Below are positions 12,039-23,399 of a DNA stretch of 64,000 nt, piece by piece. How positions within the stretch are numbered: the stretch's first letter is position 1; each line of letters opens with the position of its first letter. Location: NCBI GenBank assembly GCA_947095535.1, contig OX352774.1, positions 43,602,496 to 43,666,495 of the forward strand. Reading direction: 5' to 3'. The translations under genes and the position numbers were made by a program. The stretch is from Poecilobothrus nobilitatus (taxonomy: Eukaryota; Arthropoda; Insecta; Diptera; Dolichopodidae). The notes beneath the pieces are model-generated. The model searched no databases. It was not told where the DNA came from and saw only the letters and a program-made list of their open reading frames with translations.

Positions 12039-12332
12039 TTAGAATTAATAAAATAAAAAACAAGACTTCTGCAAAAAAAAAAAAAAAATAATAAAAAAAA
12101 TAAACAAATGAAGCACCTGCTAATTTTTAATTTTTAATAATGAATTCTTTTATTTAAATATATTAACTATAATGTAGTTTAAATTTTGCTATGATTTTTC
12201 TGAAGTTCTAATATTTTTTCATTCTCTTGCATTTGTTATTAAGTATTTTTTTTTTTTGCTAATAATATTACTATATACTACTATTATAATGACTAGTTTG
12301 TAAGAATGTAATGCACATACTCTGTACGAGCT

Positions 12333-14336
12333 CTAAAGCTGTTTTGGAGATATAATTAAATAAATAAAAATAAATAAATACGGTGTTTCGTTGTTTAAAG
12401 CTCTAGATGCGGATCTGTTTCGTATATGATTGGCGGTTGATACAGCTTCAGCCCATAGATATATAGATATATGTAACTTCGACTGCAGCAGTAAACATCT
12501 CGCCATATCTAAAATAGTTCGATTTTTGCGTTCCGCTACGCCGTTCTGTTGTGGTGTATAACTCACAGTCAGTTGATGTTGAATGCCACATTGTTGTAGG
12601 TAATTTTTGAACTCAGAGTTTACGTACTCTGTGCCGTTATCTGTGCGTAATATTTTAATTTTCTGACCAATAAAATTTTCAACCTGTGTGTGAAATAGTT
12701 TAAATTTATTTAGTGCTTCACTTTTCTGCTCCATGAAATAAATTTCCGTCCATCCAGTAGCGTCATCTATGAACGTTATAAAAAATTTTGCATCACCATG
12801 CGATGAAGTTCTTATGGGACCGCAAACGTCACTGTGTATTAAGAAAAGTGGATATTTACTTTTAATTCGATTTTTATTTTCAAAAGGAAGTCTAGTTTGT
12901 TTTCCCTGAGCACATATAATGCAAGTTGGTTCATTTTTTATATTAATTACTGATTTATTAATTCCTTTAATTTTTTCATTTTTGATCATGTCCTTTAGGC
13001 TTTTGTAGTTGAGATGACCATAACGCGCATACCATAAAATTAAATCATTTTGTTTGTAAGCTAAATTTACTTTGTTATAATTAGTTATTTTATTATTATA
13101 ATAATTATAATTGTTATTTACATAGTATAAATTTTTCTCTTTAATACATTCTAATATAATATTTTTATTTTGATTAATAATTAAAGCTTTATTTTTTTTT
13201 AAAATTACTTCGTAACCATGACTAGTGATTTTACTTATTGATATGAGATTTGCTCGTAAATCCGGAACGTATAGAGTTTCACATAACTTTAAATTATTAT
13301 TTAACTTTACAATACATTTCCCTCTCACTTCGACTTTCTTATTATCCGCTAAATAAAGATGAGATTTTGTATTGTTTATATAACCAAAATTATCTAAGTT
13401 TGTACAAATGTGTGATATAGCGCCGCTATCGAGAATGCAAAATGTCTTATTGTTTGTTGATGAGTAACTTTGATTTTTGATTCGTAAAACTGCATTATGC
13501 TTAACTAAATAAGCTTCTTCGGTAGCCAAAATAGATTTTTCTTTTTTATTAAAATTTATTTTAAACTTACTGTGACATTGTTCAGCAATATGACCATATT
13601 TTCTGCATTTGTAGCAAATAATATTATTTTTCTGATTTCTAGGATATCGGGTATTTGAATTTGTTGAAAAATTAGGTGAACGGTTGAATGAAAATTTTTT
13701 GTTGTTTTCATGACGCTTACCTTTTACAAATAAAGCTTCAGAATCCGGATTTTGCTGCATATTTCGAGCATTGTACTCTTCTAAAATTTTCACTTTTAGG
13801 GTTGTAGGGTCAGGTAAATTATCCCTTGATTCCATTGCAATCCTGAAATGCTCATATTGATCTGGAAGGCTATATAAAAGTAAAATTGATATTAGTTCTT
13901 CATCGACAATTACATCTATTGATCGAAGCTTGTCGACAATATCGAAAAATTTTGACAAATGTTGAGGCATGGTGTTTTCACTTGACATTTTATTTATTAT
14001 TAACTGTTTCCATAATGTGGCCTTTCGCGCTGGTCCTTTTGAGTCATATGTTTGTTTTAACTTTTTCCATATATCTTTAGACAAAATACAATCCTTTATA
14101 TCCTTCAACAATGGTGGACTAATTGACAACAGTAAATCTGCACGTGCTTTACGGTCCATTTTAATCCAATTTGTATATTCTGTTTTAGTGTTTTCTTCAT
14201 TTTTTTAGGGCTTCATGCTCGCCTGGAACGTACTCCCACATATCATTTTTTATAAGTAGAGACTCCATTAGTATTTTCCATGTATCATAATTGTCTGGAG
14301 TTAGTTGTTCTATTTTAATAGTATTTTGATATAACA
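12333..14336 (-). pseudogene. copia Gag-protease-integrase
   Basis: Gag begins at an ATG near 14336. A one-base frame change in a run of A's near 14206 separates the first 40 or so residues from the long frame (14159-12333, 608 residues). In order the long frame shows the copia Gag (UBN2) region. The zinc knuckle follows (CYKCRKYGHIAEQC, about residue 182), then the aspartic protease (CILDSGAISH, about residue 240). Next are the GAG pre-integrase HHCC region (ARYGHLN, TCIICAQGK) and the integrase core with its three acidic residues (HSDVCGP, RTDNGTEY, NGVAERKNR). The frame then runs into the LINE tail, so the last 12 or so residues are not copia. The domain set is complete and catalytic residues are present, but the gene is broken. 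Confidence 0.9.
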
Positions 14337-14715
14337 TATTTTCAATTGGTTTTTTTTTTTCTTTTAAATTATTTTAATTTCCTTTGTCACACAGACTGTG
14401 ATTTCAAATTTTAATTATTCCCAAAAATTGTAATTGCTTATGTGTCAAATAAAAAAAAATATGTATTGCATATAATATATACGTATTAACTTTTCTGCTT
14501 TAATTTATTATTTTCAAAAAAAAATTTTCATTTAAAATGTTTTTCAGTATGTTTTTTAAATTTTAATTACACTCAGTATTAAATTAAATTTAGGATGATT
14601 AGAAAAAAATAGGATTATTTTTTTTTTTTTAACTTTTTTATAGTTCTTTAAATTTTTACATGTGTTCTTGAACCGCTATTAATATAAAAAAAAAATTTTT
14701 TTTTTTTGTGTGTCT

Positions 14716-14729
14716 CTGGGCGCATAACC
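14716..14729 (-). promoter_or_regulatory. copia primer-binding site, half-tRNA-iMet type
   Basis: Directly inside the 5' LTR, the minus strand reads GGTTATGCGCCCAG. It is one mismatch from the complement of the 5' half of initiator tRNA-Met ending in the anticodon loop. That is the unusual primer known for Drosophila copia. The site starts at the base next to the LTR, as expected. Confidence 0.75.
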
Positions 14730-14943
14730 TGTTGTTACAAAACTAGACTTAAGAGTGATTTTATTTAAAACTAAAAGAAAGGTATACAATGTATTACAAA
14801 TATTGAATTCAAATATAATGATAAATTTATAGTAATACTCAGTAATACTCCAAATGAGAATTACAATGATTATAACAATATTAATAGTTAATATGTGTAT
14901 GATATAAATAATGTAAATTCAAATTAGAGTTGCCAGATCAACA
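14730..14943 (-). repeat. copia 5' LTR (214 bp)
   Basis: This is the partner of the LTR at 7833-8087, with three substitutions and two indels. It starts TGTTG and ends CAACA (plus-strand view). It is the promoter end of the minus-strand element. Confidence 0.92.
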
Positions 14944-16380
14944 GGCAACGACGAAGAAGGTGATTTTGCAAAAGAAGATGATGAGTAGGAAAAATGTTTA
15001 AATACTCTTCTCCATTCTCGCAAATTAAATCAAGAAGATCTAGGTGAATTAGAATAGATTACTTTTTTCGAAGATGAAAACTTAGACTTGCAAAATGCCG
15101 ACGATCTTAAACAAATATTCGAAAAAAAAACCTTAATAGCGAATTGCAAACGAAATTCCAACATCTTCTTTTACATCCATACGGCCGAGAAAATTAATTT
15201 GGAGAAAGAAAGATTTAACAATTTTAAATTTACCTATTTAACATGAAATTGCAAAAGCGGACAAAAATTTTTGCCATTAGAACATTTCGAACTATATTTC
15301 AAAAAAGAGCATTACGATATAGTCGCACAGTTATACTGATGCTGCAGAAATTAAAAAAAATTTTTGGTGCTCATTTGTATTTTTGCTATTTTTTTTTTTT
15401 TCTTGCCACTCCTATAAGGAGCATAGAGCTCCACTAATTATTATTCAAATTTGACTATGCTTCATTTTCTGGAATCATTAATTTCACTAAGCCGTTGATT
15501 GCTCGGCTGTAGCTATTGTACAAGACCATTATTAATTATATTTTTTTATTATTATTTTATTATATATTACGATATGATATTAATTATAATTTATAAATTA
15601 TAGGACATATATACTTATTTATAATTTAATTATATTCTATTAATTATATATTATAAGAAAAATGTCTATTATTTTTTATTAATCTATATGACCCAGCTGG
15701 GGTTTGAACCCGAGACCTTTCGTATGAAAGGCCGGTGTCTTAACAACTAACAACCATTGGCTGGATATTTTGGCTGTATTACGCTTCTCAAATTAAGATT
15801 TTACTGGCAAAATCTCTTTAAGCAAGATATGGTAACTTTCGCAATTTACAGAAATCGTCTATTTGATATAAGAAAATACATACACTCTGTTGAATTAAAT
15901 TTTGATGTTAATAATCCACCATTGGAAGATAACAAATTGTAGAAAGTACAATCAATAATAAGCGATGTAAGAAAAAGCTGTCTTGTCTTCTTACGTCGTG
16001 AACACACACATTATTCCATAGATGAACAGACGATAACATATACAGCGCGATGTCCAACATCCTTGAGACAATATGTAAAAAACAAGCCGCGTCCAGTAGG
16101 GTTAAAAAATATTGTTATAGCTTCATCAGATGGTATGGTACTCGATTTTCAAATATACCAAGGAACATCAACACCTCTGCTTGAAAAATATTTGGATTTG
16201 GGAGCGGCAGTAATATTACATTTAAGTAAAACTATTCCCAAAAATAGTTGTATTATATTTCATCGGTTTACTACCTATGGTTTCGTCAAATGGAAAGATA
16301 CCAAATGCGTTCTAATAGCATCCACAGTTTTTGGAAAAAATCCTGAACAACAAGTAAAAAGATGGGATAAAATCAATTAG
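14944..16380 (+). pseudogene. piggyBac-like transposase relic
   Basis: The plus strand holds a decayed piggyBac (DDE_Tnp_1_7) transposase. It begins with the acidic N-terminal stretch DEEGDFAKEDDE (from 14947), then PLEHFELYFKKEHYDIVA near 15270-15330. A SINE interrupts it. It resumes with LAGYFGCITLLK (15753), YRNRLFDIRKY and the block SIDEQTITYTARCP, which holds the first catalytic Asp. RQYVKNKPRPVGLK follows (from 16066). The second catalytic Asp position (family FDNFFT) reads FHRFTT, so a catalytic residue is lost. There are stops at about 14983, 15055 and 15940. The reading ends at 16380, shorter than the family's usual 550-600 residues. The frame may begin at 7804, left of the copia element, which would mean copia inserted into it; that is speculative. 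Confidence 0.82.
15604..15755 (-). mobile_element. tRNA-derived SINE, copy 1
   Basis: On the minus strand the head (15755 to about 15690) folds like a tRNA. It has a box-A-like GGTTGTTAGTTGT, an anticodon-arm region GGCCTTTCATACGAAAGG and a canonical B box GGGTTCAAACCCC. An AT-rich tail unrelated to tRNA follows and is shared with copy 2 at 38631-38790. The tRNA arms give an RNA polymerase III promoter. Its best resemblance is to a Glu-type tRNA (TTC in the anticodon position), but the anticodon stem is altered. It interrupts the piggyBac relic. Confidence 0.8.
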
Positions 16381-17999
16381 TTTTGTTAAATTTACATTCA
16401 TATTGCATATACATTAATATTGTTGTGTATATACTGTTATGTTGGACAAAATTAATGATCTATATGTATTTAGATGTTAACGCTTCAATGTTTTGTTAAG
16501 TGAATTTTGAAATTATGTTAAAAGAATGATGAGAAATGAATGAGTTTGTGTTCTCAAAAATTGTCCGTCAATTTAAAATGACAGCCACAGCATAGTAAAA
16601 TTAATATGGTGGTCAGTGAAAAAAAAAATTAGTAAAACTGACATAGACAAAAAATAAAATGTGTTTATATATGTACATAGCTGACTTTAGTTGTTGTAAA
16701 TGAGTTGTTTCAGTTGGCTATGGCATAAATGTCAAAGTTTAAAATTATTTAGTATTTCAATTTGTAAGTTATACATATTACTTAACTAGCAGAGTACCCG
16801 GCGTTGCCCGGAGTATGTTATTGGCTTTATGAAATTAAAATTATTAACTTTTGTTTCTGCGTTAATATAATTTAATTAATATAGTTAACTTATTACTATG
16901 CATTTACAGGTGCTGCTAGTTTATATTCTATTTTTTATTAGATTTAGTTAAATTGAATAAACAGAGCGAAGAATTAGAGACAATTTGTCTACAAAAAATC
17001 TTTAAAGGAATCAATTATCTATTAGCACACAATTACGGCGAAGTGAATTTTTACAATATATTCGTTAATATCGAAACATAAAATCGCATTTCAATTATAA
17101 AAGACTATAATGTAATACATTTTTTTTCGTAAGCAATGTCAGTTCATCTTTTTATGGATTATCCTTTTACACTTTGAAAAATTTGCTATTAAGTTCGCTC
17201 TGTCCCTCCGTCTGTTTACAAAACTTATATACTGTTTAATAAAGAGCAATGAAATATTAACTATGCATAGGTCTCTTAAAAGAGTAATCTCTTAAAAGAG
17301 TAATGTTGTAAACAACTTTTTTATGTACCCTCACCATTGAAGATCCTACAGCACCGACAGCTCTTCAAATTTTGAAAAAACTTCTTTTTAAATGCGTACA
17401 TTTCAGGTTCTGTTTAACATATTTTCAATATAAAAAATACATGATAGTTTTTTACTTTTATAAATCAACCAGAATTTTTTTACGTTTAGTTTTTCTAATT
17501 ATGTTTTATGTTTAAATATGTATGTACTCATTTTTGATTAAATGCTGTACAGAAATGTGAATATGTTTTCTAATTTAATTGATTAAGTTTATAGTATTTT
17601 TAAATATACAGATATATACATACTATATGTACATATTTCAATGATATTTTGTTTTATTTGTTATACACATGCATATTATTTAGGTAGACCACATGTAAAG
17701 AGCACATGTAAGGAATGCATTTCTGAATGATGACATGATGATTGTCTAATGTAGGAGATTGTTTCTGCTTTTTAACAACGGCCGAAAATGTTATGTTGTT
17801 AAGACTTAAACACAGTATTCTTAAGATACTTAATAAGGTTACTTTAATTACTGTTCTATATTAGAAATTTGCATTGAAAGGTTTTTATGGAATATTAGAA
17901 ACAGTATAGATAAAAGTAAAGAGTGTTGGAAATATCTTTTTAATAATAATAACAATACACAAAATTAGGCAAAATATTATTAATAAGTGCTCGTGCGGA
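16381..17999. other. Noncoding stretch
   Basis: No gene is seen. At about 16790-16820 there is a GC-rich block, GTACCCGGCGTTGCCCGG. It reads like the start of a dispersed insect repeat whose far end may be the tandem array at 18.0-19.2 kb. At 17278-17303 a 13-bp sequence (CTCTTAAAAGAGT) is repeated and partly palindromic. Confidence 0.4.
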
Positions 18000-19240
18000 A
18001 ATGGAGCACTATTTAGAACCATAAATTCATCCTGCCAAATTAGACAGAAATTAGAAACGAAATTTTTTTTTTGACAATCTATGGTGTCGAAATGTGTTAA
18101 TGTATCACAACAAAATTTATTGAATGAGTTTGTGTGTCAAAGTGCAATACTTGTGCAAATTTTCAATGGGTCAAATCGTTTAAGCAGAACAACAAAAAAA
18201 GGAGAATTTCATGGCCTGAAGCCTGATGGGTTAATGTATCGTACCCAAATCAACTCAGAAAGCTTTTGTTATAAAGACCTACACTTTTGTAAATTTTCAA
18301 CTCAATTGGTAAAACCGTTTAAGTGCGACAGCAAAGAAATTAAAAAATGTTATTGAGCCCTGGTGCCGAAACGGGTTAATGGATCGTAACCAAATCACCT
18401 CAGTGAGCTCCTGTGGTAAAGAGCTACACTTTTGTAAATTTTCAATTCAATTGTTCAATTCAAAACCGTTTAAGCGCGACAACAAAGAAATTGAAAAATT
18501 TTATTGAGTCCTGGTGCCGAAACGGGTTAATGGATCGTAACCAAATCAACTCAGTAAGCTCCTGTTGTAAAGAGCTACACTTTGATAAATTTTTAACTCA
18601 ATTGGTCGAACAGTTTAAGTGCGACAACTAAGTAAATTAAAAAACTTCATTGAGACCTGGTGCCGAAACCGGTTAATGGAACATAACCAAATTAACTTAG
18701 TGGACTTTTAGGCTACAGAGCAATAGTTTTGCAAGTTTTCAAGTCAATTGATTGAACCGTTTAAGCAGGACTACAAAAACATTTAATGAACTTCGTTCGG
18801 CTCTCGTGCCCAAACGGGTTACCGGATCTTCATAAAAATTTGTCACACGCTTTTTTCGAACCATAAAACTACCGTACAAAATTGGACATAAATCGGAAAC
18901 AAAAAATTTTTTGGAAGCCCGCCAGGCCGAATTTGGGTAACATATTGAATCCAAATTTCTTCGGTACCCATCCAATGATAAGAAGAATATTTGTCCAAAT
19001 TTTCAACTCAATCGATCAAACCGTTTAGGCAGGACAACGAAAAAACGAAACGGCTTTAAATGGCTCTCGGACCGCAATGGGTTAATGAACCGAAACGCGA
19101 TGTAGCCTATAACACTTTCCGGGGTCGTAGAAACGTTCCTGCAAAATTTGGTTGCAATCGGACTGGTGGTTTTTACGTGAAAAGGGCACAAACAAACAAA
19201 CAAACAAACAAACAGAATTTCTTCCTTATTTATTAGATAA
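18000..19240. repeat. Diverged tandem array, about 146-bp unit, with CAAA tail
   Basis: A block centred on TGGTGCCGAAACGGGTTAATGG returns at about 18080, 18217, 18361, 18512, 18658, 18804, 18925 and 19067, a period near 146 bp (117-151). Each unit also carries TTTTCAACTCAATTGGT and CCGTTTAAGCGCGACAAC. The array ends in a conserved tail with GGTTTTTACGTGAAAAGGGC, a (CAAA)n run at about 19189-19213 and TTTATTAGATAA. That tail looks like the end of a dispersed insect element rather than a free satellite. Short open frames here are repeat artefacts. Confidence 0.8.
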
Positions 19241-20469
19241 ATAAAAATATTTATGATACCTAATGTTATTTTTAGCAAATTTTCAAAAAATTTTGAAAAA
19301 ATGTGCTTTTTAGTTTCACTACGTCCGCCTGTCCTGTCCGCCTGTCGGAGCTACAGCCCTACAAAGTTCGAAAAAGCCCTATTTTTAAATTGTTATAACA
19401 CAAGTTCTGTAAGGCATCTTTTCAATTTGGAAACCTCAAACGATAGCTGGTTTTACAAACTTTGTAAATATATACAAAACTTTATAAATATGTGGGTTTG
19501 TCATGTAGTATTTTAATATACCGTTATGTGAAACTCAATTTTTGCAAAAAATTATTAAAAATATAACATTTAAATTATTATTTATTAGAACATAATATTT
19601 TTAATTTAAAATTAAGGCTATTCGTTTGAATAGTGATCACGCCCGATTATTTTGCAATTTTGCATAATGAAAATAATACAAACAAAAATAATAAACATCT
19701 GTGATGATCCCGAGCAGCGCGTTTGCTATTAAAGAGCTTTAACCGTACTTTGAAAATGTTATGTATATTCTTCAATAACGGTACATAAACACTATATATG
19801 AGAAATTTTCTTTATTTGAAACGCTTACTTGTGTACTGAAATATCATTTCAATTAAACACATATAAATTAAAATAATATACTATGTATGACATTTCCATT
19901 GCACCACATTGCAAAATTTTAATGTAAAAGAAATAAACAAATATATTTTATATTTAGGAGAAAATGTTTAATTGAAATTTACTGAATTTACACACGAAAG
20001 TAGTAACGTAAATTAAATTTCGGTTAAATTTTGGTAAAATAAATTGAATATTCCGGCTTCTAAGATATGTAGAAGATAAATATGTTTACAAAATAATGTA
20101 ATATTTAAAATGAATATTTTTTTAGTAATAGAGAATTTTTCTAGTTTTTATAATAGTATAATTTGTTGTATCATTAAAATTATTCATTCAGGTCTATAAT
20201 ATGAAATAAAAAAAATTCCTATTAAAATACTACGCATTTTTTTTAATTTTATACATACTTTTATAATAATAATTCTTATACCTAAATGTGGAAACAAAAA
20301 CTAAAATTAATTGATAATTTACAAAAATAAGGTTTTTAATTATTTTTGCTTTTTTCATAGCAAAATAACATCAAGTAGTCAAACAATGTTTGTTTGGCTT
20401 GGTGTGTCGGCTCAAGAAGTACCACCTATGTATAAGAATTTTTTATTTTTAAATTTATATCATAAGCAA
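19241..20469. other. Noncoding AT-rich stretch
   Basis: No gene is seen. A short block at about 19318-19380 (GTCCGCCTGTCCTGTCCGCC) resembles sequence found in dispersed insect repeats. The block at 19630-19740 is less AT-rich without a usable frame. Confidence 0.4.
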
Positions 20470-21884
20470 AAATTATCTATTACAATCAGATGGATCACTC
20501 TTTTTTTACATATATTAATGTATTTTTTACAACTACCTAAACAAAAAAAACCATTAGTAAAAATAGGTAAAATATAGGTTACTTCGTTTCAAAACCGTTC
20601 TGTTATTGAAATTACTGTAAGAGAGAAAAGGAACGAATAATTGTTTCGGTAGTATTTTTACTATGCTTTTTTAAAGGCGCAACTTTGTTAATGTGTCTAT
20701 CTATTGTTATAATACAAAGTATAGGAATATTTTAAATTAATTTTTAAAGATGCAACTTTGTTTAATTTTATTCATTTAAGTACATAGTGGCAAAAAATAT
20801 TAATCGAAAGTATTTTAAATTGTTAATTGAAATTTTTTGAAATTAAAAAAAGTAATAATCGAAAGTGTTTGAAATTGTTTATTGAAATTTGAATATCAAA
20901 AATGTATAATCTAATGTATTTTAATTGTAAATTTTATGTACAGATATTATTTAGATATGTAGTTTACAAAATAAATTTATAAATATTTTAGTAAAATTAG
21001 TACAGAAAAAGATTTAGAATATAAATTATATGAACATTTAAAATATGATTTTAATTAAACTCACATGTAAACTCTTCACTTCAAATTTATCCTTTTCAAC
21101 ATTATATTTGTCTTTTTTCAAAATCAAATTCGTACAAATTTTCAAAATCAGTTTTGTATGTTTTAAAAATCAAATTCTTTTTTTAAATAAAAAAAAACCT
21201 ACATTTCTACATTTTGACGAAATTAATTTTGAAAATTTGATGAACTTGATTTTGTAAATAGACGAAGTAGGTTTTGAAAATTTGGACGAATTTGATTTTG
21301 AAAATATAATATTAAAAAAAAACAAATTTGAAATGAAAAGAGTATATTAGAGACAGAATTCATAATTTAATAAAAAACTTTAATAAAAATGTTCAAGAAT
21401 GTTCATATGTGTTTTTTGACTGAATACCTTAAGATAGGAAAACACAAGAAGAAAAGAAACGACTATACCTAACTTCCCATCTATTAGTTAATATATATAT
21501 GGATATAACACATAAAATGTTAAGTGTTGCACATTTGTAAAAAATAAACATAATATATTTTAAAATCCTATTTTGATTCCTTATACTTTTCTTTACAGCT
21601 TCAAATTATTTGATTCAGTAAATCGTTTTTAAAATTTTGGATTTTAATATACTAAAACTACAAAAAAGAATTTTTTTTTCCAAATCTTAAAACTACAATT
21701 TATTTCAATTTATTTTGCGTTTTACACTTTCAACAACTTTGCTGTATATTGAGATTTCATATGCCAAATCGTTTTATATCAGCTGTTTCTCAAAATTGGC
21801 TGAAAATATTTTCTTCGCTGCCTATCTGTTAGTTAATATATCTATGAGCCCATCTTATTGTAATAGATAATCTTTGATTATTAA
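20470..21884. mobile_element. MITE family A, copy A2, carrying family B fragments
   Basis: The left end (AAATTATCTATTACAATCAG) and the right end (reverse complement AAAGATTATCTATTACAATA) match the family A termini. After the left end the sequence is shared with A3 (for example CAAAACCGTTCTGTTATTGA). Near 21040-21400 there is an AT-rich GACGAATTTGATTTTGAAAA-type repeat, also found in A3. Two family B pieces lie inside: about 21403-21500 (ending CTATTAGTTAATATATATAT) and about 21760-21850. The element is therefore nested or rearranged. It has no coding capacity. Confidence 0.65.
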
Positions 21885-23399
21885 TTTTATTTTTAATTAA
21901 TTACTATTCTGACAACTAACGTCATTTGCTAACTTACTAACCCTTGTAAATGATGACGTTTTTTTATATAATAGTTTATAGTTCACTAAATGAACAATTT
22001 GACTGATGTTTTGTAGTAACTAAAGTAAATGTATGATACAAACATGGAATTTCAAATAAAATTTTTTCAATTTTTTATAATAAAATTTTATCAAAATTTA
22101 TGTCTTGAAATTCAAGTTCTAAAAACCATAAATAAAAAATTTAGGAGAAGAATAAAAAAAATCTTTTGTCTCATTAAATTATTTATTTTTATGATAATAA
22201 AGTATAACTAATTTAAATACATTGTAATAAGTTTCTATTTATGTATATTCTGAAAAGTATTGTCAAAAATTTAACCATCAATGCATTTAACCGTGCATTT
22301 AACCATAATCGACAACTGGACATGCGGCTAATGTTCAGTTGTCGATTCTATTAACATGCACTTAGACCCATATATGTTTATCGGGCGTCGTGAATGGCCA
22401 ATATAGGGTTATAAAAAAAAAATTAAAATTTTACAATATATTTTGTTTCTCCTTTTATTGAGCTTTCTCTTGTTTTATTTGCCTATTTATTCACATTATT
22501 TACGAGACATCACTCTGATTTTCAAAATACTATTAATACACAATAAAGAATATAATTGAAAATATTGAATTTAGGAAAATATTTCTAAAAATTTAAATTT
22601 TTTAAAATTATTAGCTATGTACTAAAATTTATTGAAAATATCAAAAAAAAAATTTAAAAAAAAATGTAGGTACATAAAGTTTTATGTACCTAAGTACTAT
22701 ACAATTATATTTTTCAAAATAATAAAATTCAAAAACAAAAAAAATATTTCATCATATTTTTTATTTAATTTCCAATACACTGGAATTTTTCTAATATTAT
22801 TTTAACTACACAAACGAAAAAAAAGCTTGCTTTTAATTTTTATTTTTATAAGCTTTTTGTCAGTTTAGAAATAGAACATGATTTTTTTATATAGTGATGA
22901 GTTATCTGTATATATGTAGTTTATTATCTGTGATATTACATTAAATTATTGCTTTGATATACAAAAATTTATTTGGGATAGTACTGCAATATACATTGAC
23001 CCAATTCTAATTTTCGTATTTATAAATAACAAAAAAATATTAACACCAAAAATATAATAACATATAATTGCAAACAAAGCAATATAAATTAAAATGGAAT
23101 TAGATATTCAAAAAAAATGTACTAAATATATAATACTGAATGTAAACAGATGTTTGCAATTAAAAGTATGACACATAAAATGTTAGGTTAGCATTATAAT
23201 GTTTTTTAGTTTGTAAATTATTTTGGTAATATGGAATTCACAGTTATGACCTTATTTAAATAATTTTTAATAAAATAATCTTTAAGTCTCTAAATTATAA
23301 TATTAAACCTACACCTAAAAAATTCAAATTACATTAAAAATCCATGTTATTTTAGTTAGGTATTTAATATAAGCTAAAAAAAAAAAATGCTTTTGCAAT
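21885..23399. other. Noncoding stretch with a strong hairpin
   Basis: No gene is seen. The only clear structure is a hairpin at 22307-22347, listed separately. The frame at 22029-22211 is low-complexity Ile/Lys/Phe and shows no family features. Confidence 0.4.
22307..22347. repeat. Hairpin, 17-bp arms, 7-nt loop
   Basis: The arms AATCGACAACTGGACAT (22307-22323) and ATGTTCAGTTGTCGATT (22331-22347) pair with a single G-T type mismatch. The loop is GCGGCTA. Two direct copies of GCATTTAACC lie just upstream. No promoter, gene or terminator context explains it. Confidence 0.6.

Larger units (their letters stand above)
10077..12379 (+). mobile_element. 5'-truncated non-LTR retrotransposon (LINE) inside copia
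   Basis: A plus-strand LINE is inserted in the minus-strand copia pol, between integrase and RT. The copia frame breaks after RALNNETP (right side, about 12380) and resumes at the PNIKYF segment (left side). The element lacks its 5' part: no endonuclease domain or ORF1 is present. It ends in an AAATAAATA-type tail, typical of target-primed insertions. It holds the RT frame and the C-terminal frame listed below. The exact left junction (about 10077) is approximate. Confidence 0.85.
7833..14943 (-). mobile_element. Ty1/copia LTR retrotransposon, interrupted by a LINE
   Basis: This copia element runs on the minus strand. It has LTRs at both ends, a primer-binding site next to the right LTR, and a polypurine tract (GCAGGAGGTG, read on minus) next to the left LTR. 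Gag, zinc knuckle, protease, integrase, reverse transcriptase and RNase H follow in the Ty1/copia order. A truncated LINE (about 10077-12379) splits the pol frame between integrase and RT. The two LTRs differ by three substitutions over about 213 aligned bases plus indels, suggesting a fairly recent insertion. No 5-bp target duplication is seen (GTGTT on the left, GGCAA on the right). Gag and pol each carry a single-base frame break, so this copy is defective. LTR ends are TGTTG...CAACA as in copia. Confidence 0.93.

Noticed and set aside
15690..15755. Possible tRNA gene on the minus strand
   Set aside because: The acceptor and anticodon stems are imperfect and the same head with the same non-tRNA tail recurs at 38631; it is a SINE head.
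18081..19278. Several open frames of 70-90 codons on both strands
   Set aside because: They follow the 146-bp tandem units and change with them; repeat artefacts.
20311..20577. 88-codon plus-strand frame
   Set aside because: It overlaps the left end of MITE A2; the same sequence in A3 does not keep the frame.
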